Positions 14,406 through 22,998 of a stretch of DNA of 34,211 nt are shown here, piece by piece. Origin of the DNA: a virus; IMG/VR virus record IMGVR_UViG_3300042880_001002, positions 1 to 34,211 of that record. One strand, written 5' to 3'. Both the position numbers and the translations under genes were made by a program. The notes beneath the pieces were generated by a model. It was given only the letters and a program-made list of their open reading frames with translations, did not search any database and had not been told where the DNA came from. The first letter of the stretch is position 1. Each line of letters begins with the position of its first letter.

Positions 14406-17400
14406 ATGAAAGCGGGCACCCTTGAGATCGAGATGATCACCAACATCGCCCGGCTCCAGAAGGAGATGGGCGACATGCGCCGCGCTGTCGGCGGGGCCAT
14501 GGGCGATATCGAGGCTTCTGCTGGCCGCGCGGACCGCGCCCTCAACGGTGTCGGCACGGGCGGTATGACCCGCATGGGGGGCTCGGCCCGGCTTGCGGGC
14601 CATCAGGTCCAGAACCTCGTCTACCAGCTCAACGACATGGTGGTCGGGTTGTTCTCGGGCCAAAAGCCGATGACAGTCTTCATGCAGCAGGGCTCGCAGA
14701 TCGGCCAGATCGCCATGCAGGCCGGCCTTGGCATCGGCGGCATGGCGCGGGCTTTGGTGGGCCTTGCTGCAACGGCGGCCATGGTGGTCCTCACCAACCC
14801 CTATCTACTGGCCGCCGCCGCTGCCGCCGCCCTGGCCTTCGGCGCCTTCAAGATGTTCCAGTCGAGCGTCAAACAAACAGGCGAGCTTGACCGCTATGCC
14901 GCCAGCCTTGGCCTGACCGCCAAGGAGATGAAGGAACTGGGGCCCGTCGGCATCACCGTGGGCGATGTGTTCAAGGGCCTGTGGAAGACCATCAGCGATG
15001 GCCTGAACCTTGGCCCGGTGTTCACCTCGATCAAGGAGTGGGCGGTCGCCGCCTTCGGCAAGGTGATGGAGGTCGGCAAGATCGCCCTGGCGGTCATCTA
15101 CGCGGCCTTCGTCGGCGGCTTTAATGCCATCCGCGTGGTCTGGAATGCGCTTCCCGGCGTGATCGGCGAAGCGGCGATCGGGGCGGCCAATCTGCTGATT
15201 GCGGCGGTCGAGACCATGGCCAACCGCGCTATCGCCTCCATCAACGCCCTGGTCGCAGGAACCAATGCCGTCCTTGAGGTCGTGGGGCTGCCGCTGCTGG
15301 CCCAGATGGACCAGGTCGTGCTGCCGCGCCTCGAGAACCGGTTTGCCGGCAGCACAGGCCGGATGGCCGATGCGGTCCGGGGCGAGTTCACCACAGCCTT
15401 TGCCGATGCCGAGGGGATGCTGGACGCCTTCTCTGAACGCTGGCGTCAGAACACCCTCGATGCCGCTCGCACGCGCATCGCCGCCCGCGCCGCCGAGATC
15501 CGCGGCGACCGGCCAGATCGCGCCGGCAGCCGGGGGCGTGACAGCGCATCCGACGAGGCCGAGCGCGCCCTGCAGGCAGCCCGTGACTATGCGGCGGCCC
15601 TCGTCATGGAGACCGCCAAGATCGGTCGCACCGCCATCGAGATCAAACGTCTGGAGGTCGCGATGGCAGCCCTGCGCGCGCCGACCGATGAGAGCCGGAT
15701 TGCGATCATTGCGGCAGGACAGGCCTGGGAGGACGCCACCCGAGCCCAGAGCGCCGCCGAGTTCGTGCGCAATACCGTCACGCCACTGGAACTGCATATC
15801 TCACTGCTCGGCCGGTCGGCTAAGGCCCAGGCGCTGGCGACCCTTGAAGCCGAGCGTGAGCAGATCGTGCTGGAGCGCGGGGTGGAGGCCTGGAACCGCT
15901 ATCACGCCGCCCGCGCCGCCCTGATCGAGCACGACTTTGGTCTGGCCCAGCAGCAGCAATATCTCGAAACCCTGCAGGAGATGGCGAGCCTCACCCAGCA
16001 GGCCGCGCAGGGCATGTCCGACGCTTTCGGAACCGTGGGCGCGGCGATTGGCGGGGTGGCGTCAGAGTTCGCCCGCTATGCCGCCCAGCAGACCGCTGCG
16101 GCCCAGCGCATCGCTGATGCCGAGCGCGAATACGGCAAGACCTCGTTCCAATATGCCGCTGCCCGAAACGCCATGACGGCTTCGGAGATCAACCACTATG
16201 GCAACCTCGCCAGCGCCGCGAAGGGGTTCTTCAAGGAAGGATCGAAGGGCTACAAGGCGCTGGAAGCGGCTGAGAAGGCCTTCCGCGCCTTTGAGCTGGC
16301 CATCGCCATCAAGAATGCCGCGGTCCGCATCGGCCTCATCGGCGGGGTGACCGCCGCCAAGGTCGGTAGCGATACCGCCCAGGCCGCCTCCGACACCGCC
16401 CGCGCCGGGATCGAACAGGGCAACAGCCTGATCACCACGGGCATCAAGGCGGTCGAGGCGGTGATCAATGCCATCCGCTCGATGCCGTTCCCGCTCAATA
16501 TCGCCGCCGGCGCGGCCACGGCCGCCGTGGTCGCCTCGCTCGGTGTCGCCATCGGCGGGGCCTTTGGCGGCGGCGGCAAGGCCGCGGCTCCCACCAACAC
16601 AGGGACCGGCACCGTCTTTGGCGATGCCGACGCCCAGTCCAAGAGCATCTCCAATGCGCTGGAGCGCCTGCGCGAAGTCGACACCCTGACCATGCGCTAT
16701 TCGTCGGCCATGCTGGCCTCGCTGCGTAACATCGAGGCCAATCTCGGCGGGCTGACCAATCTGATCGTGCGCACCAACGGCGCGGAAAGCTCCGCCGCCG
16801 GTGTCGTCACCGGCTTCAAGTCCGATGGGGTCGCGGGCTCGATCTCCAAGGCCATGCAGGGCGTGGGCAATGTGCTGGCCAAGATCCCCGTGATCGGCGG
16901 CCTGCTGGGCGGGATCACCGGCCTGCTTGGCAAGCTGATCGGCTCACTGTTTGGAACCAAGACCTCGATCACAGGCCAGGGCATCTTCGGCCGCGCGCAG
17001 TCGCTGGGCGATGTTCTGAGCGGCGGGTTCGACGCCAGCTATTTCAGCGACATCAAGAAGACCAAGAAGTTCCTCGGGATCAGTGTCGGCAGCTCGACCA
17101 GCACCCAGTTCTCAAACGCCAGCCCCGAGCTTGAGCGCCAGTTCTCACTGATCTTCTCGGGCTTCTATGACGCCATCTCGGCTGCCGCCGGGCCGCTCGG
17201 CCTCTCGCTCGACGAGGTGCAGAACCGTCTGAAGTCCTTCGTCATCGACATTGGCAAGATTGATCTCAAGGGCCTGACCGCCGAGCAGATCCAGGAGAAG
17301 CTGGCCGCGGTGTTTGGGGCGGCCGCTGACCGCATGGCGCAGTACGCCATTGGCGGGCTCGAGCAGTTCCAGAAGGTCGGAGAGGGCTATTTCGAGACCC

Positions 17401-18533
17401 TGGTGCGGGTGGCCTCCAGCGTCGAGGCGGTCAGCCAGGCTCTGCAGCTGCTGGGCCATCAGGCGAGCGCGCTTGGCGTCGCCGCCTCGCTGGACCTGGT
17501 CGATCTCTTCGGCACGGCCCAGGACATGGTATCGGCCACCAACGACTATTTCTCCCTCTACTATACCAGCGCGCAGCAGGCCTCGGCCCGCACTGCCCAG
17601 ATGAGCGCAGCGCTTGAGGCGCTGGGCCTATCCATGCCCGGCAGCATCGAGGCCTTCCGCGCCCTCGTCGAAGCCCAGGACCTGACCACTGAGGCCGGGC
17701 GCGCGGCCTATGCGGCGCTGCTGCAACTGGCCCCAGCCTTTGCCGACCTGATCGGGGCGGCCCAGGACGCCGCCAGTGCCGCGGCCATTGCTGACGAGCG
17801 GCTTGGCCTTGAACGCCGGCTGATGGAATTGCGCGGCGATACCGCTGCGCTTCGGGCTCTGGAACTGGCCACGCTGGACGCGTCCAACCGCGCCCTGCAG
17901 ACCCAGATCTGGGCGCTCGAAGATGAGGCCAAGGCCGCAAGCGAGGCCGCTGCCGCAGCCGAGAAACTGCGCAGCGCCTGGACCCAGATCACCGAAAGTC
18001 TCATCGCCGAGGTCAAACGCATCCGCGGCGTTATGGGCGGCGGCTCGGTCAGCTACAGCGATGCCCTGGCACAGTTCAATGCCGCCACCGCCGCGGCTCG
18101 GGCCGGCGACCAGGAGGCCGCCCAGTCCCTGCCGCGCCTGTCGCAGGCCCTGCTCACGGCCGCTGGCAATATGGCGACCAGCGCCGAGGGTCTGGCGCGC
18201 ATTCAGGGCCAGACCGCCGGCAGCCTCGAAGAGACGCTGGCAATCATCGCCGCCATGGCCGGGACTGGGGGGACGACGACCGACGCCGTCTCGCAGCCCG
18301 GCTGGTGGGACCAGTTCGCGGCCGGCCAGACGCCCGGCGTCACGACCGCAGCCAATGACAGCGGGCTCGCCATCATCGATGAGCTTCAAGGCCTGCGTCA
18401 GGAGCTGAGCGACCTGCGCGCCGAACAGATGACCGCGTCGGCGGCCATCGCCTCTGGCACTGGCAAGACCGCCCGTATCCTCGAGCGGGTCACGCCGGAC
18501 GGTGATGCGATCGCGGTGAGGACGGCGGCATGA
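14406..18533 (+). CDS. Tail tape measure protein
   Basis: A 1375-aa protein, by far the longest gene, fixing tail length. The N-terminal QVQNLVYQLNDMVVGLFSGQ and TVFMQQGSQIGQIAMQAGLG (68-110) are the TMP_2/lambda gpH-like signature. Hydrophobic stretches follow: alanine-rich MVVLTNPYLLAAAAAAALAF (126-145), more near 220-265, a long glycine/alanine segment about 690-730 and another near 820-850. Coiled-coil regions surround residues 385-560. At about 1.5 Å per residue its length would suit a tail of roughly 200 nm (inference from the general rule). Start ATG 14406 has a GGGAG site; it overlaps the next gene by ATGA. Confidence 0.95.
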   Translation: MKAGTLEIEMITNIARLQKEMGDMRRAVGGAMGDIEASAGRADRALNGVGTGGMTRMGGSARLAGHQVQNLVYQLNDMVVGLFSGQKPMTVFMQQGSQIGQIAMQAGLGIGGMARALVGLAATAAMVVLTNPYLLAAAAAAALAFGAFKMFQSSVKQTGELDRYAASLGLTAKEMKELGPVGITVGDVFKGLWKTISDGLNLGPVFTSIKEWAVAAFGKVMEVGKIALAVIYAAFVGGFNAIRVVWNALPGVIGEAAIGAANLLIAAVETMANRAIASINALVAGTNAVLEVVGLPLLAQMDQVVLPRLENRFAGSTGRMADAVRGEFTTAFADAEGMLDAFSERWRQNTLDAARTRIAARAAEIRGDRPDRAGSRGRDSASDEAERALQAARDYAAALVMETAKIGRTAIEIKRLEVAMAALRAPTDESRIAIIAAGQAWEDATRAQSAAEFVRNTVTPLELHISLLGRSAKAQALATLEAEREQIVLERGVEAWNRYHAARAALIEHDFGLAQQQQYLETLQEMASLTQQAAQGMSDAFGTVGAAIGGVASEFARYAAQQTAAAQRIADAEREYGKTSFQYAAARNAMTASEINHYGNLASAAKGFFKEGSKGYKALEAAEKAFRAFELAIAIKNAAVRIGLIGGVTAAKVGSDTAQAASDTARAGIEQGNSLITTGIKAVEAVINAIRSMPFPLNIAAGAATAAVVASLGVAIGGAFGGGGKAAAPTNTGTGTVFGDADAQSKSISNALERLREVDTLTMRYSSAMLASLRNIEANLGGLTNLIVRTNGAESSAAGVVTGFKSDGVAGSISKAMQGVGNVLAKIPVIGGLLGGITGLLGKLIGSLFGTKTSITGQGIFGRAQSLGDVLSGGFDASYFSDIKKTKKFLGISVGSSTSTQFSNASPELERQFSLIFSGFYDAISAAAGPLGLSLDEVQNRLKSFVIDIGKIDLKGLTAEQIQEKLAAVFGAAADRMAQYAIGGLEQFQKVGEGYFETLVRVASSVEAVSQALQLLGHQASALGVAASLDLVDLFGTAQDMVSATNDYFSLYYTSAQQASARTAQMSAALEALGLSMPGSIEAFRALVEAQDLTTEAGRAAYAALLQLAPAFADLIGAAQDAASAAAIADERLGLERRLMELRGDTAALRALELATLDASNRALQTQIWALEDEAKAASEAAAAAEKLRSAWTQITESLIAEVKRIRGVMGGGSVSYSDALAQFNAATAAARAGDQEAAQSLPRLSQALLTAAGNMATSAEGLARIQGQTAGSLEETLAIIAAMAGTGGTTTDAVSQPGWWDQFAAGQTPGVTTAANDSGLAIIDELQGLRQELSDLRAEQMTASAAIASGTGKTARILERVTPDGDAIAVRTAA

Positions 18534-19423
18534 GACTGATCCGACCCACAACCCTGACCGACGCCATGCTGACCAGCAGCACCGCGCCCGAGACCGACTA
18601 TCCCGCCTGGTCGTCAGTCACCGCCTATACGGTCGGCGCCCGGGTGATCCTTACCGCTACCCATCGCCGCTATGAGGCGCTGGCGGCCTCGACCAATGTC
18701 AGCCCATCCACCGATCCGACCAAATGGCTGGATCTGGGTCCCACCAACCGCTGGGCCATGTTCGACGCCCGCGTCGGCACCGCCACCAGCAGGGCCGCCT
18801 CGCTGCAGGTGGGTCTGGCCCCAGGCGCGATCGACGCCCTGGCTCTGATCGACACTGAGGCGGAAAGCGCCACCGTGACGCTGACGGTCGGCGGCGTGCA
18901 GGTCTATTCGCGCAGCCAGACCTTCAATGTCGGCGGCGTGGCGATCGACAACTGGTTCTCCTGGTTCTTTGAGCCGCTGGGCCAAAAGACCTCGATGCTG
19001 TTTCTGGATGTGCCGGTCTATGCGGCCGGGCAGCTCAGCGTGACCCTGACCCGGGATAACCCGGCCGACAGCGTCTCCTGCGGCACGCTGCTCGTCGGTC
19101 GCCAGCTGTCTCTCGGCGACACCGAGCACGGGGCCGACATCGGCATCATCGACTACAGCCGCAAAGAGACCGACCAGTTCGGGGTGACTTCCGTGGTCGA
19201 GCGGGCCTTCGCCAAACGCATGACCGCCAAGGTGGTCCTGGCCACCGACGCCATCGACGACATCCACCGGAGTCTCGCCGCCCTTCGCGCCACGCCCGTT
19301 CTGTGGATCGGTTCGGAGAGCTTCGAGAGCCTCACCGTCTACGGCTTCTACAAAGAGTTCTCGATCGACATCGCCTATCCGACGGTCAGCTACTGCAGCC
19401 TGACCATCGAGGGCCTGACCTGA
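18530..19423 (+). CDS. Tail-tip protein with carbohydrate-binding-like domain
   Basis: A 297-aa tail protein directly after the tape measure, where distal-tail proteins are encoded. Residues about 24-70 (YPAWSSVTAYTVGARVILTA, RRYEALAASTNVSPSTDPTK, then WLDLG) have the W/Y-G-V-Y-W spacing of small chitin/cellulose-binding modules. The rest is beta-rich (SATVTLTVGGVQVYSRSQTF), with a C-terminal VLWIGSESFESLTVYGFYKE segment. It may contact the cell surface or hold the baseplate. Distal-tail assignment is by position, not by a motif. Confidence 0.7.
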   Translation: MRLIRPTTLTDAMLTSSTAPETDYPAWSSVTAYTVGARVILTATHRRYEALAASTNVSPSTDPTKWLDLGPTNRWAMFDARVGTATSRAASLQVGLAPGAIDALALIDTEAESATVTLTVGGVQVYSRSQTFNVGGVAIDNWFSWFFEPLGQKTSMLFLDVPVYAAGQLSVTLTRDNPADSVSCGTLLVGRQLSLGDTEHGADIGIIDYSRKETDQFGVTSVVERAFAKRMTAKVVLATDAIDDIHRSLAALRATPVLWIGSESFESLTVYGFYKEFSIDIAYPTVSYCSLTIEGLT

Positions 19424-19439
19424 GTTTTCAGGAGACCCC

Positions 19440-20525
19440 ATGCCCATCACATCCCTGCCAACGCCCCCGTCCCGGACGGATGCGGCGAACTTCAACGCGC
19501 GCGCCGACGCCTTCCTGGGCGCGCTGCCGACCTTTGCGACCGAGGCCAATTCGCTCGCCACCGAGGTCAACGGCTATGTGGTCAGCGCCTCATCCAGCGC
19601 AGCCACCGCCGTCAATGCGCCGGGAACCAGCGCGACCAGCACCACGAGCCTTGCGATCGGCACCGGCTCCAAGTCGCTCACCGTCCAGACCGGCAAGGCC
19701 TTCGTCATCGGCCAGTGGGTGACGATCACCAGCACAGCCACACCCGCCAACTGGATGCACGGCCAGATCACCTCCTATACGAGCGGCACCGGGGCTCTGG
19801 TGGTCAATGTCGGCCTGACCAGCGGCAGCGGCACGATCGCGGCCTGGACTGTTGCCCTGAGCGCCCCGAGCCAGGGCGGCAACTCGGTGCTGACCTCGGG
19901 CAGTTATGCCGACCCGGCCTGGATTACATCTCTGGCCGCCGCCAAGCTCACCGGCCAGGCGGCCATCGCCAATGGCGGCACCGGTGCTGCAACCGCCGTC
20001 GATGCTCGCACCAATCTTGGCCTCGTGATCGGCTCCCAGGTCCAGGCCTATAACGCCGCCCTCGATCAATGGGCGGCCAAGGCGGTCCCGGCGGGGGCGG
20101 CTGTCGGCACCACCGATACCCAGACCCTGACTAACAAGACCCTGACCGCCATGGCGTCGGCCTCCACGGTCAGGGACAGCGCCGGTACGAGCTATGCCAT
20201 CGGCTACCGCGAAGTGCCGCAGAACGCCCAGAACGGCGCCTATACGCTCAGCCTCGCTGACGTCGGCAAACACATCTTCAGCGCCAACGCTGGCGTCCAG
20301 ACCATCACCCTGCCGACCAATGCGGCGGCGGCCTTCGCGATCGGCACAGCTATTACCATCGTCAATGCTGGCACATCGCCAATTACCCTCTCAGCGGCCG
20401 GCGTCACCCTCTATCAGGCCGGCAGCAGCAACACCGGCAACCGCACGATTGCGGTCCGGGGCGTCGCAACCCTGCTCAAAGTCGGGACCGATGTCTGGTT
20501 CATCTCTGGCGCCGGGATCAGCTGA
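19440..20525 (+). CDS. Tail fibre protein
   Basis: A 361-aa fibre-like protein with its own GGAG site. The N-terminus ITSLPTPPSRTDAANFNARA and DAFLGALPTFATEANSLATE is a common phage fibre anchor. The middle is rich in Ser/Thr/Ala/Gly with the fibre hallmark ANGGTGAATAVDARTNLGL and TDTQTLTNKTLTAM. The C-terminal knob-like part (AYTLSLADVGKHIFSANAGV, TIVNAGTSPITLSAAG) recurs in many fibres. It probably trimerises. Its stop overlaps the next ATG. Confidence 0.85.
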   Translation: MPITSLPTPPSRTDAANFNARADAFLGALPTFATEANSLATEVNGYVVSASSSAATAVNAPGTSATSTTSLAIGTGSKSLTVQTGKAFVIGQWVTITSTATPANWMHGQITSYTSGTGALVVNVGLTSGSGTIAAWTVALSAPSQGGNSVLTSGSYADPAWITSLAAAKLTGQAAIANGGTGAATAVDARTNLGLVIGSQVQAYNAALDQWAAKAVPAGAAVGTTDTQTLTNKTLTAMASASTVRDSAGTSYAIGYREVPQNAQNGAYTLSLADVGKHIFSANAGVQTITLPTNAAAAFAIGTAITIVNAGTSPITLSAAGVTLYQAGSSNTGNRTIAVRGVATLLKVGTDVWFISGAGIS

Positions 20526-20956
20526 TGAGCGGGATCATGGGCATGCTGCTGGGCGCGGGTGGCGCAAGCCTCACGGTGACCCGCGGCAGCTATGCCGAGA
20601 TTGGCAAACTGAGCACCTACTACTGCGGCTACGACGCCTCGGTCGGGCTCTATGTCAACTTCGGGTCCATCGCGCCGGTCCCGGCCCTGTTCAACGGGGC
20701 GACCGTCAAGGCGGTCTATTCCTACGGCTTCGCCCCCAATGAGGCGCTGGCCTACACGATGATCTTCTCGGGCAATCAGGCCGCCGGTTTCGTCACGGGC
20801 CTGACCATCAATGGCACCAGCGTCGATGGGTCGGTTGGCGCTCCGAGCTTCGATGCCACCAACAACGAAACCACATTTTCGCTCTTTGCCAACGTCACGG
20901 GCCCGACCCTGTTTGGTCTCTCTGACGGCCTGACCTCGAGCGTCTCCCTGAACTGA
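20525..20956 (+). CDS. Hypothetical fibre-associated protein
   Basis: A 143-aa protein I do not recognise. It opens with a glycine-rich stretch (MSGIMGMLLGAGGASLTVTR) and is otherwise beta-rich with many aromatic residues (YAEIGKLSTYYCGYDASVGL), which suits a small receptor-contacting or fibre tip protein. The ATG overlaps the fibre stop by one base (TGATG), so translation is coupled to it. Confidence 0.65.
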   Translation: MSGIMGMLLGAGGASLTVTRGSYAEIGKLSTYYCGYDASVGLYVNFGSIAPVPALFNGATVKAVYSYGFAPNEALAYTMIFSGNQAAGFVTGLTINGTSVDGSVGAPSFDATNNETTFSLFANVTGPTLFGLSDGLTSSVSLN

Positions 20957-20967
20957 AGGGTTCCTCC

Positions 20968-21123
20968 ATGACCGATGAAACTACCCCCACGCCTGCGGAC
21001 CCGCAGGCGCAAGACCCCATGCTTGAAACCCCCATTGAGCCCCGTCCGCCGCGCCGGCGGATCGGCGAGATCGACGGCGTCCGGGTCGAGCTGGAACTGC
21101 ACGATCAGCCGGAGGAACTCTGA
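20968..21123 (+). CDS. Small proline-rich acidic protein
   Basis: A 51-aa gene between two coupled genes, starting with ATG 20968 and ending TGA 21121-21123. The N-terminal half is low-complexity (TTPTPADPQAQ), then PRPPRRRIGEIDGVRVELEL. An AAGGG stretch precedes it, and its stop overlaps the ATG of the next gene (TGATG). The tight spacing on both sides and the third-position GC pattern argue that it is real. Function unknown. Confidence 0.6.
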   Translation: MTDETTPTPADPQAQDPMLETPIEPRPPRRRIGEIDGVRVELELHDQPEEL

Positions 21124-21584
21124 TGAAGAACGTCAGCTACCGCTACAGCGTCTGCCATGCCGACCGGGTGACGCTCGATGTCGGCGAAACGCTGACCTTC
21201 CCCCGCGGCTCGGCTGCGCGGTCCCTCGGCGTCCTGGTGCTGCAGGGCCGGCTGGAAAGCACCGAGATCGAGACCGGCGATGTGCTGCTGCGCGAGCCCG
21301 AGCCGATCGGGTTCATGAAGCGGTTCTCAGGGACCTCACCCATCAGTGTGTTTGCACCCGATGGCGCGGAGTGGTTCTGCCTGTCTCGCAACGATTCCGG
21401 CGACCGGGAGGTGGCCTGCCAGACCATTGACGGCGAGTTCACGCTGGCGGCTGGCTGGGGGCTGATCGTCGCGCAAGGTCAGGTCGTCATCGACGGGGTC
21501 GAGGTCGCGCAGGACAGGTATTTCAAGCCGCGGCTGACAGACCTCACTGGCGCCGGCGCAGGGATCATTCTCCTTGTCCGCTGA
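21123..21584 (+). CDS. Hypothetical protein, beta-rich (cupin-like?)
   Basis: A 153-aa protein of unknown function. The alternation of short strands and glycine turns (VTLDVGETLTFPRG, LGVLVLQGRLESTEIETGDV, LAAGWGLIVAQGQVVIDGVE) resembles a double-stranded beta-helix (cupin) rhythm, but no metal-binding histidine motif is present. It is translationally coupled to the 51-aa gene and overlaps the next gene by 11 nt. Confidence 0.6.
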   Translation: MKNVSYRYSVCHADRVTLDVGETLTFPRGSAARSLGVLVLQGRLESTEIETGDVLLREPEPIGFMKRFSGTSPISVFAPDGAEWFCLSRNDSGDREVACQTIDGEFTLAAGWGLIVAQGQVVIDGVEVAQDRYFKPRLTDLTGAGAGIILLVR

Positions 21585-21816
21585 TCTGACGCCGACGGCC
21601 GTGGCCGCTTCGCGCCTTGAGACCGATCATGCCGAGATGAAGCGCGAGCTGGCCGAAGTCCGGTCCGATATCCAGGCGCTGCGGACCGATGTGCAGGACC
21701 TGGTCTCGGCCTGGAAGACCGCCACTGGCGTGGTCAAGTTCGTCAAATGGCTGTCGACCCTGATGGCTGCGATGGCGGTGATCTACGCCACCCTCAAGGG
21801 CCTGGCTGGCCGCTAA
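21574..21816 (+). CDS. Small coiled-coil membrane protein (holin-associated type)
   Basis: An 80-aa protein: residues 17-48 are a charged coiled coil (ETDHAEMKRELAEVRSDIQA, then LRTDVQDLVSAW) and 56-74 one transmembrane helix (FVKWLSTLMAAMAVIYATLK). This layout resembles XhlA-like lysis proteins. The start is TTG at 21574, overlapping the previous gene; no in-frame ATG precedes the coiled coil. It lies 15 nt upstream of the endolysin, which supports a lysis role. Confidence 0.6.
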   Translation: MSADLTPTAVAASRLETDHAEMKRELAEVRSDIQALRTDVQDLVSAWKTATGVVKFVKWLSTLMAAMAVIYATLKGLAGR

Positions 21817-21831
21817 CTCCCGGAGACATCG

Positions 21832-22368
21832 ATGCCCCAGCTTCCTCCAGCCTATCGCTGGATCGACGAGGTGCCCCCGCTGCCCAGGATGGTGGCTGAG
21901 GCTCGCCGTCTCTTCGGCACGGTCGAGACGTCGGGCCCCGCCGACAACCCGGTCATTCTGGACTGGGCGAAAGAGGCCGGGCTCTCCAACGCCTATTCAT
22001 CCGACGCTGTGCCCTGGTGCGGCCTCTTCATGGCGCTGATCGCCAAGCGCGCCGGCAAGGCCGCGCCGGCCAAGCCGCTGTGGGCCCGAAACTGGAGCCG
22101 GTTTGGCATTGCCTCACCGCAAGCGGCGCTGGGCGATGTGCTGGTGTTTTCCCGGGCCAAGGGCGGAGGTCATGTCGGCCTCTATGTCGGCGAGGACGAG
22201 ACCGCCTTCCATGTGCTGGGCGGCAATCAGTCTGACGCGGTCAGCATCACCCGCATCGCCAGGACCCGCTGCATCGCCATCCGCCGGCCGATCTACCGGG
22301 TCCAGCCCGCCAGCGTGGCGCCCGTTCACCTCGCCGCCTCAGGGGTGATCTCGACCAACGAGGCCTGA
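21832..22368 (+). CDS. Endolysin, NlpC/P60-like (TIGR02594-type) cysteine peptidase
   Basis: A 178-aa predicted peptidoglycan-cleaving amidase/peptidase. It carries the catalytic Cys C63 in VPWCGLFMA, His H114 in GGGHVGLYVG and a supporting LGGNQSDAV (N132), the TIGR02594 pattern. No signal peptide is visible, so it needs a holin-type partner for export. It has a GGAG site before ATG 21832. A terminator-like hairpin follows 27 nt after the stop. Confidence 0.85.
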   Translation: MPQLPPAYRWIDEVPPLPRMVAEARRLFGTVETSGPADNPVILDWAKEAGLSNAYSSDAVPWCGLFMALIAKRAGKAAPAKPLWARNWSRFGIASPQAALGDVLVFSRAKGGGHVGLYVGEDETAFHVLGGNQSDAVSITRIARTRCIAIRRPIYRVQPASVAPVHLAASGVISTNEA

Positions 22369-22395
22369 TCTCACCCTTCATCAACGTCACCAACC

Positions 22396-22420
22396 GCCCG
22401 CGCTCCTGCGGGCATTTTTT
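22396..22420 (+). terminator. Rho-independent terminator after endolysin gene
   Basis: GCCCGC (22396-22401) pairs with GCGGGC (22408-22413) around GCTCCT, then A and six T (22415-22420). It is the best-formed intrinsic terminator in the window. The ribosome-binding site of the next gene (GGAG) begins immediately after the T-run, so downstream fibre genes depend on read-through, antitermination or a separate promoter. Confidence 0.75.
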
Positions 22421-22433
22421 ATGGAGAAACGAC

Positions 22434-22628
22434 ATGGACGATCTCAAACCCTGGTGGACCTCCAAGGCCATCTGGACCGGCCTGATCGGCAGCGCCTGGG
22501 GCGTGGCTGGCACGCTTGGCCTGCTGCCCGACGGCCTCAGCCAGGCCGATGTGCTGACCGTGGTCCTGGCCATCACCGGCATTGGCGGGGTGGTCTTCCG
22601 CAAGACCGCCCGCGCCCGCATCGGCTGA
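22434..22628 (+). CDS. Putative holin (two-TM small membrane protein)
   Basis: A 64-aa protein with two hydrophobic helices, about 12-31 (AIWTGLIGSAWGVAGTLGLL) and 39-55 (DVLTVVLAITGIGGVVF), separated by a short turn (PDGLSQA), and a basic tail (RKTARARIG). This is the form of many small phage holins or spanin-like membrane proteins. A TGGAGA site precedes the ATG. It is flanked by two hairpins, so it stands as a separate cassette. Confidence 0.68.
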   Translation: MDDLKPWWTSKAIWTGLIGSAWGVAGTLGLLPDGLSQADVLTVVLAITGIGGVVFRKTARARIG

Positions 22629-22632
22629 TCCC

Positions 22633-22662
22633 GCTGGCGCAGGCCTTGTGGTCTGCGCCAGC
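22633..22662 (+). terminator. Hairpin after holin-like gene
   Basis: GCTGGCGCAG (22633-22642) and CTGCGCCAGC (22653-22662) form a perfect 10-bp stem with loop GCCTTGTGGT. It is followed by CCTCATTTCC, a poor T-run, so it may be a weak terminator or an mRNA-stabilising stem. Confidence 0.5.
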
Positions 22663-22686
22663 CCTCATTTCCGAAAAGGTGCAGGC

Positions 22687-22998
22687 ATGACCAGGCTGAC
22701 GATCCGCCGCGGCGGCACCAAGCGCCTGCGCGCGACCTATTTCACCGATCAGCCGGCGGGGATCGTCCGGAACCTCTCCGGCCTCTCGCTGATCATCATC
22801 GACCAGAGCGGCAATATCGCCGCGCCCACGGTCTCGATCCTGACGCCGGCCAGCCTCGGCCAAATCCAGATCCTCTGGACCGACGAGCAGACCGCTGCTC
22901 TCAACCGCGGGCTTGGCCGGGTCTGGCTGAGGCTCGGGCTGGAGAACACCAGCGGGGAGCGTGAGGTCCTGCCGACCCTCACGTTTGATGTCGAATGA
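22687..22998 (+). CDS. Small baseplate/fibre-adaptor-like protein
   Basis: A 103-aa beta-rich protein (MTRLTIRRGGTKRLRATYFT, LSLIIIDQSGNIAAPTVSIL, GRVWLRLGLENTSGEREVLP). The rhythm resembles the N-terminal domain of BppU-type baseplate upper proteins, which attach fibres, though I cannot confirm it. ATG 22687 follows an AAGGTG site; an open frame extends to 22582 but would run through the hairpin and holin gene. It overlaps the collagen-like gene by ATGA. Confidence 0.65.
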   Translation: MTRLTIRRGGTKRLRATYFTDQPAGIVRNLSGLSLIIIDQSGNIAAPTVSILTPASLGQIQILWTDEQTAALNRGLGRVWLRLGLENTSGEREVLPTLTFDVE

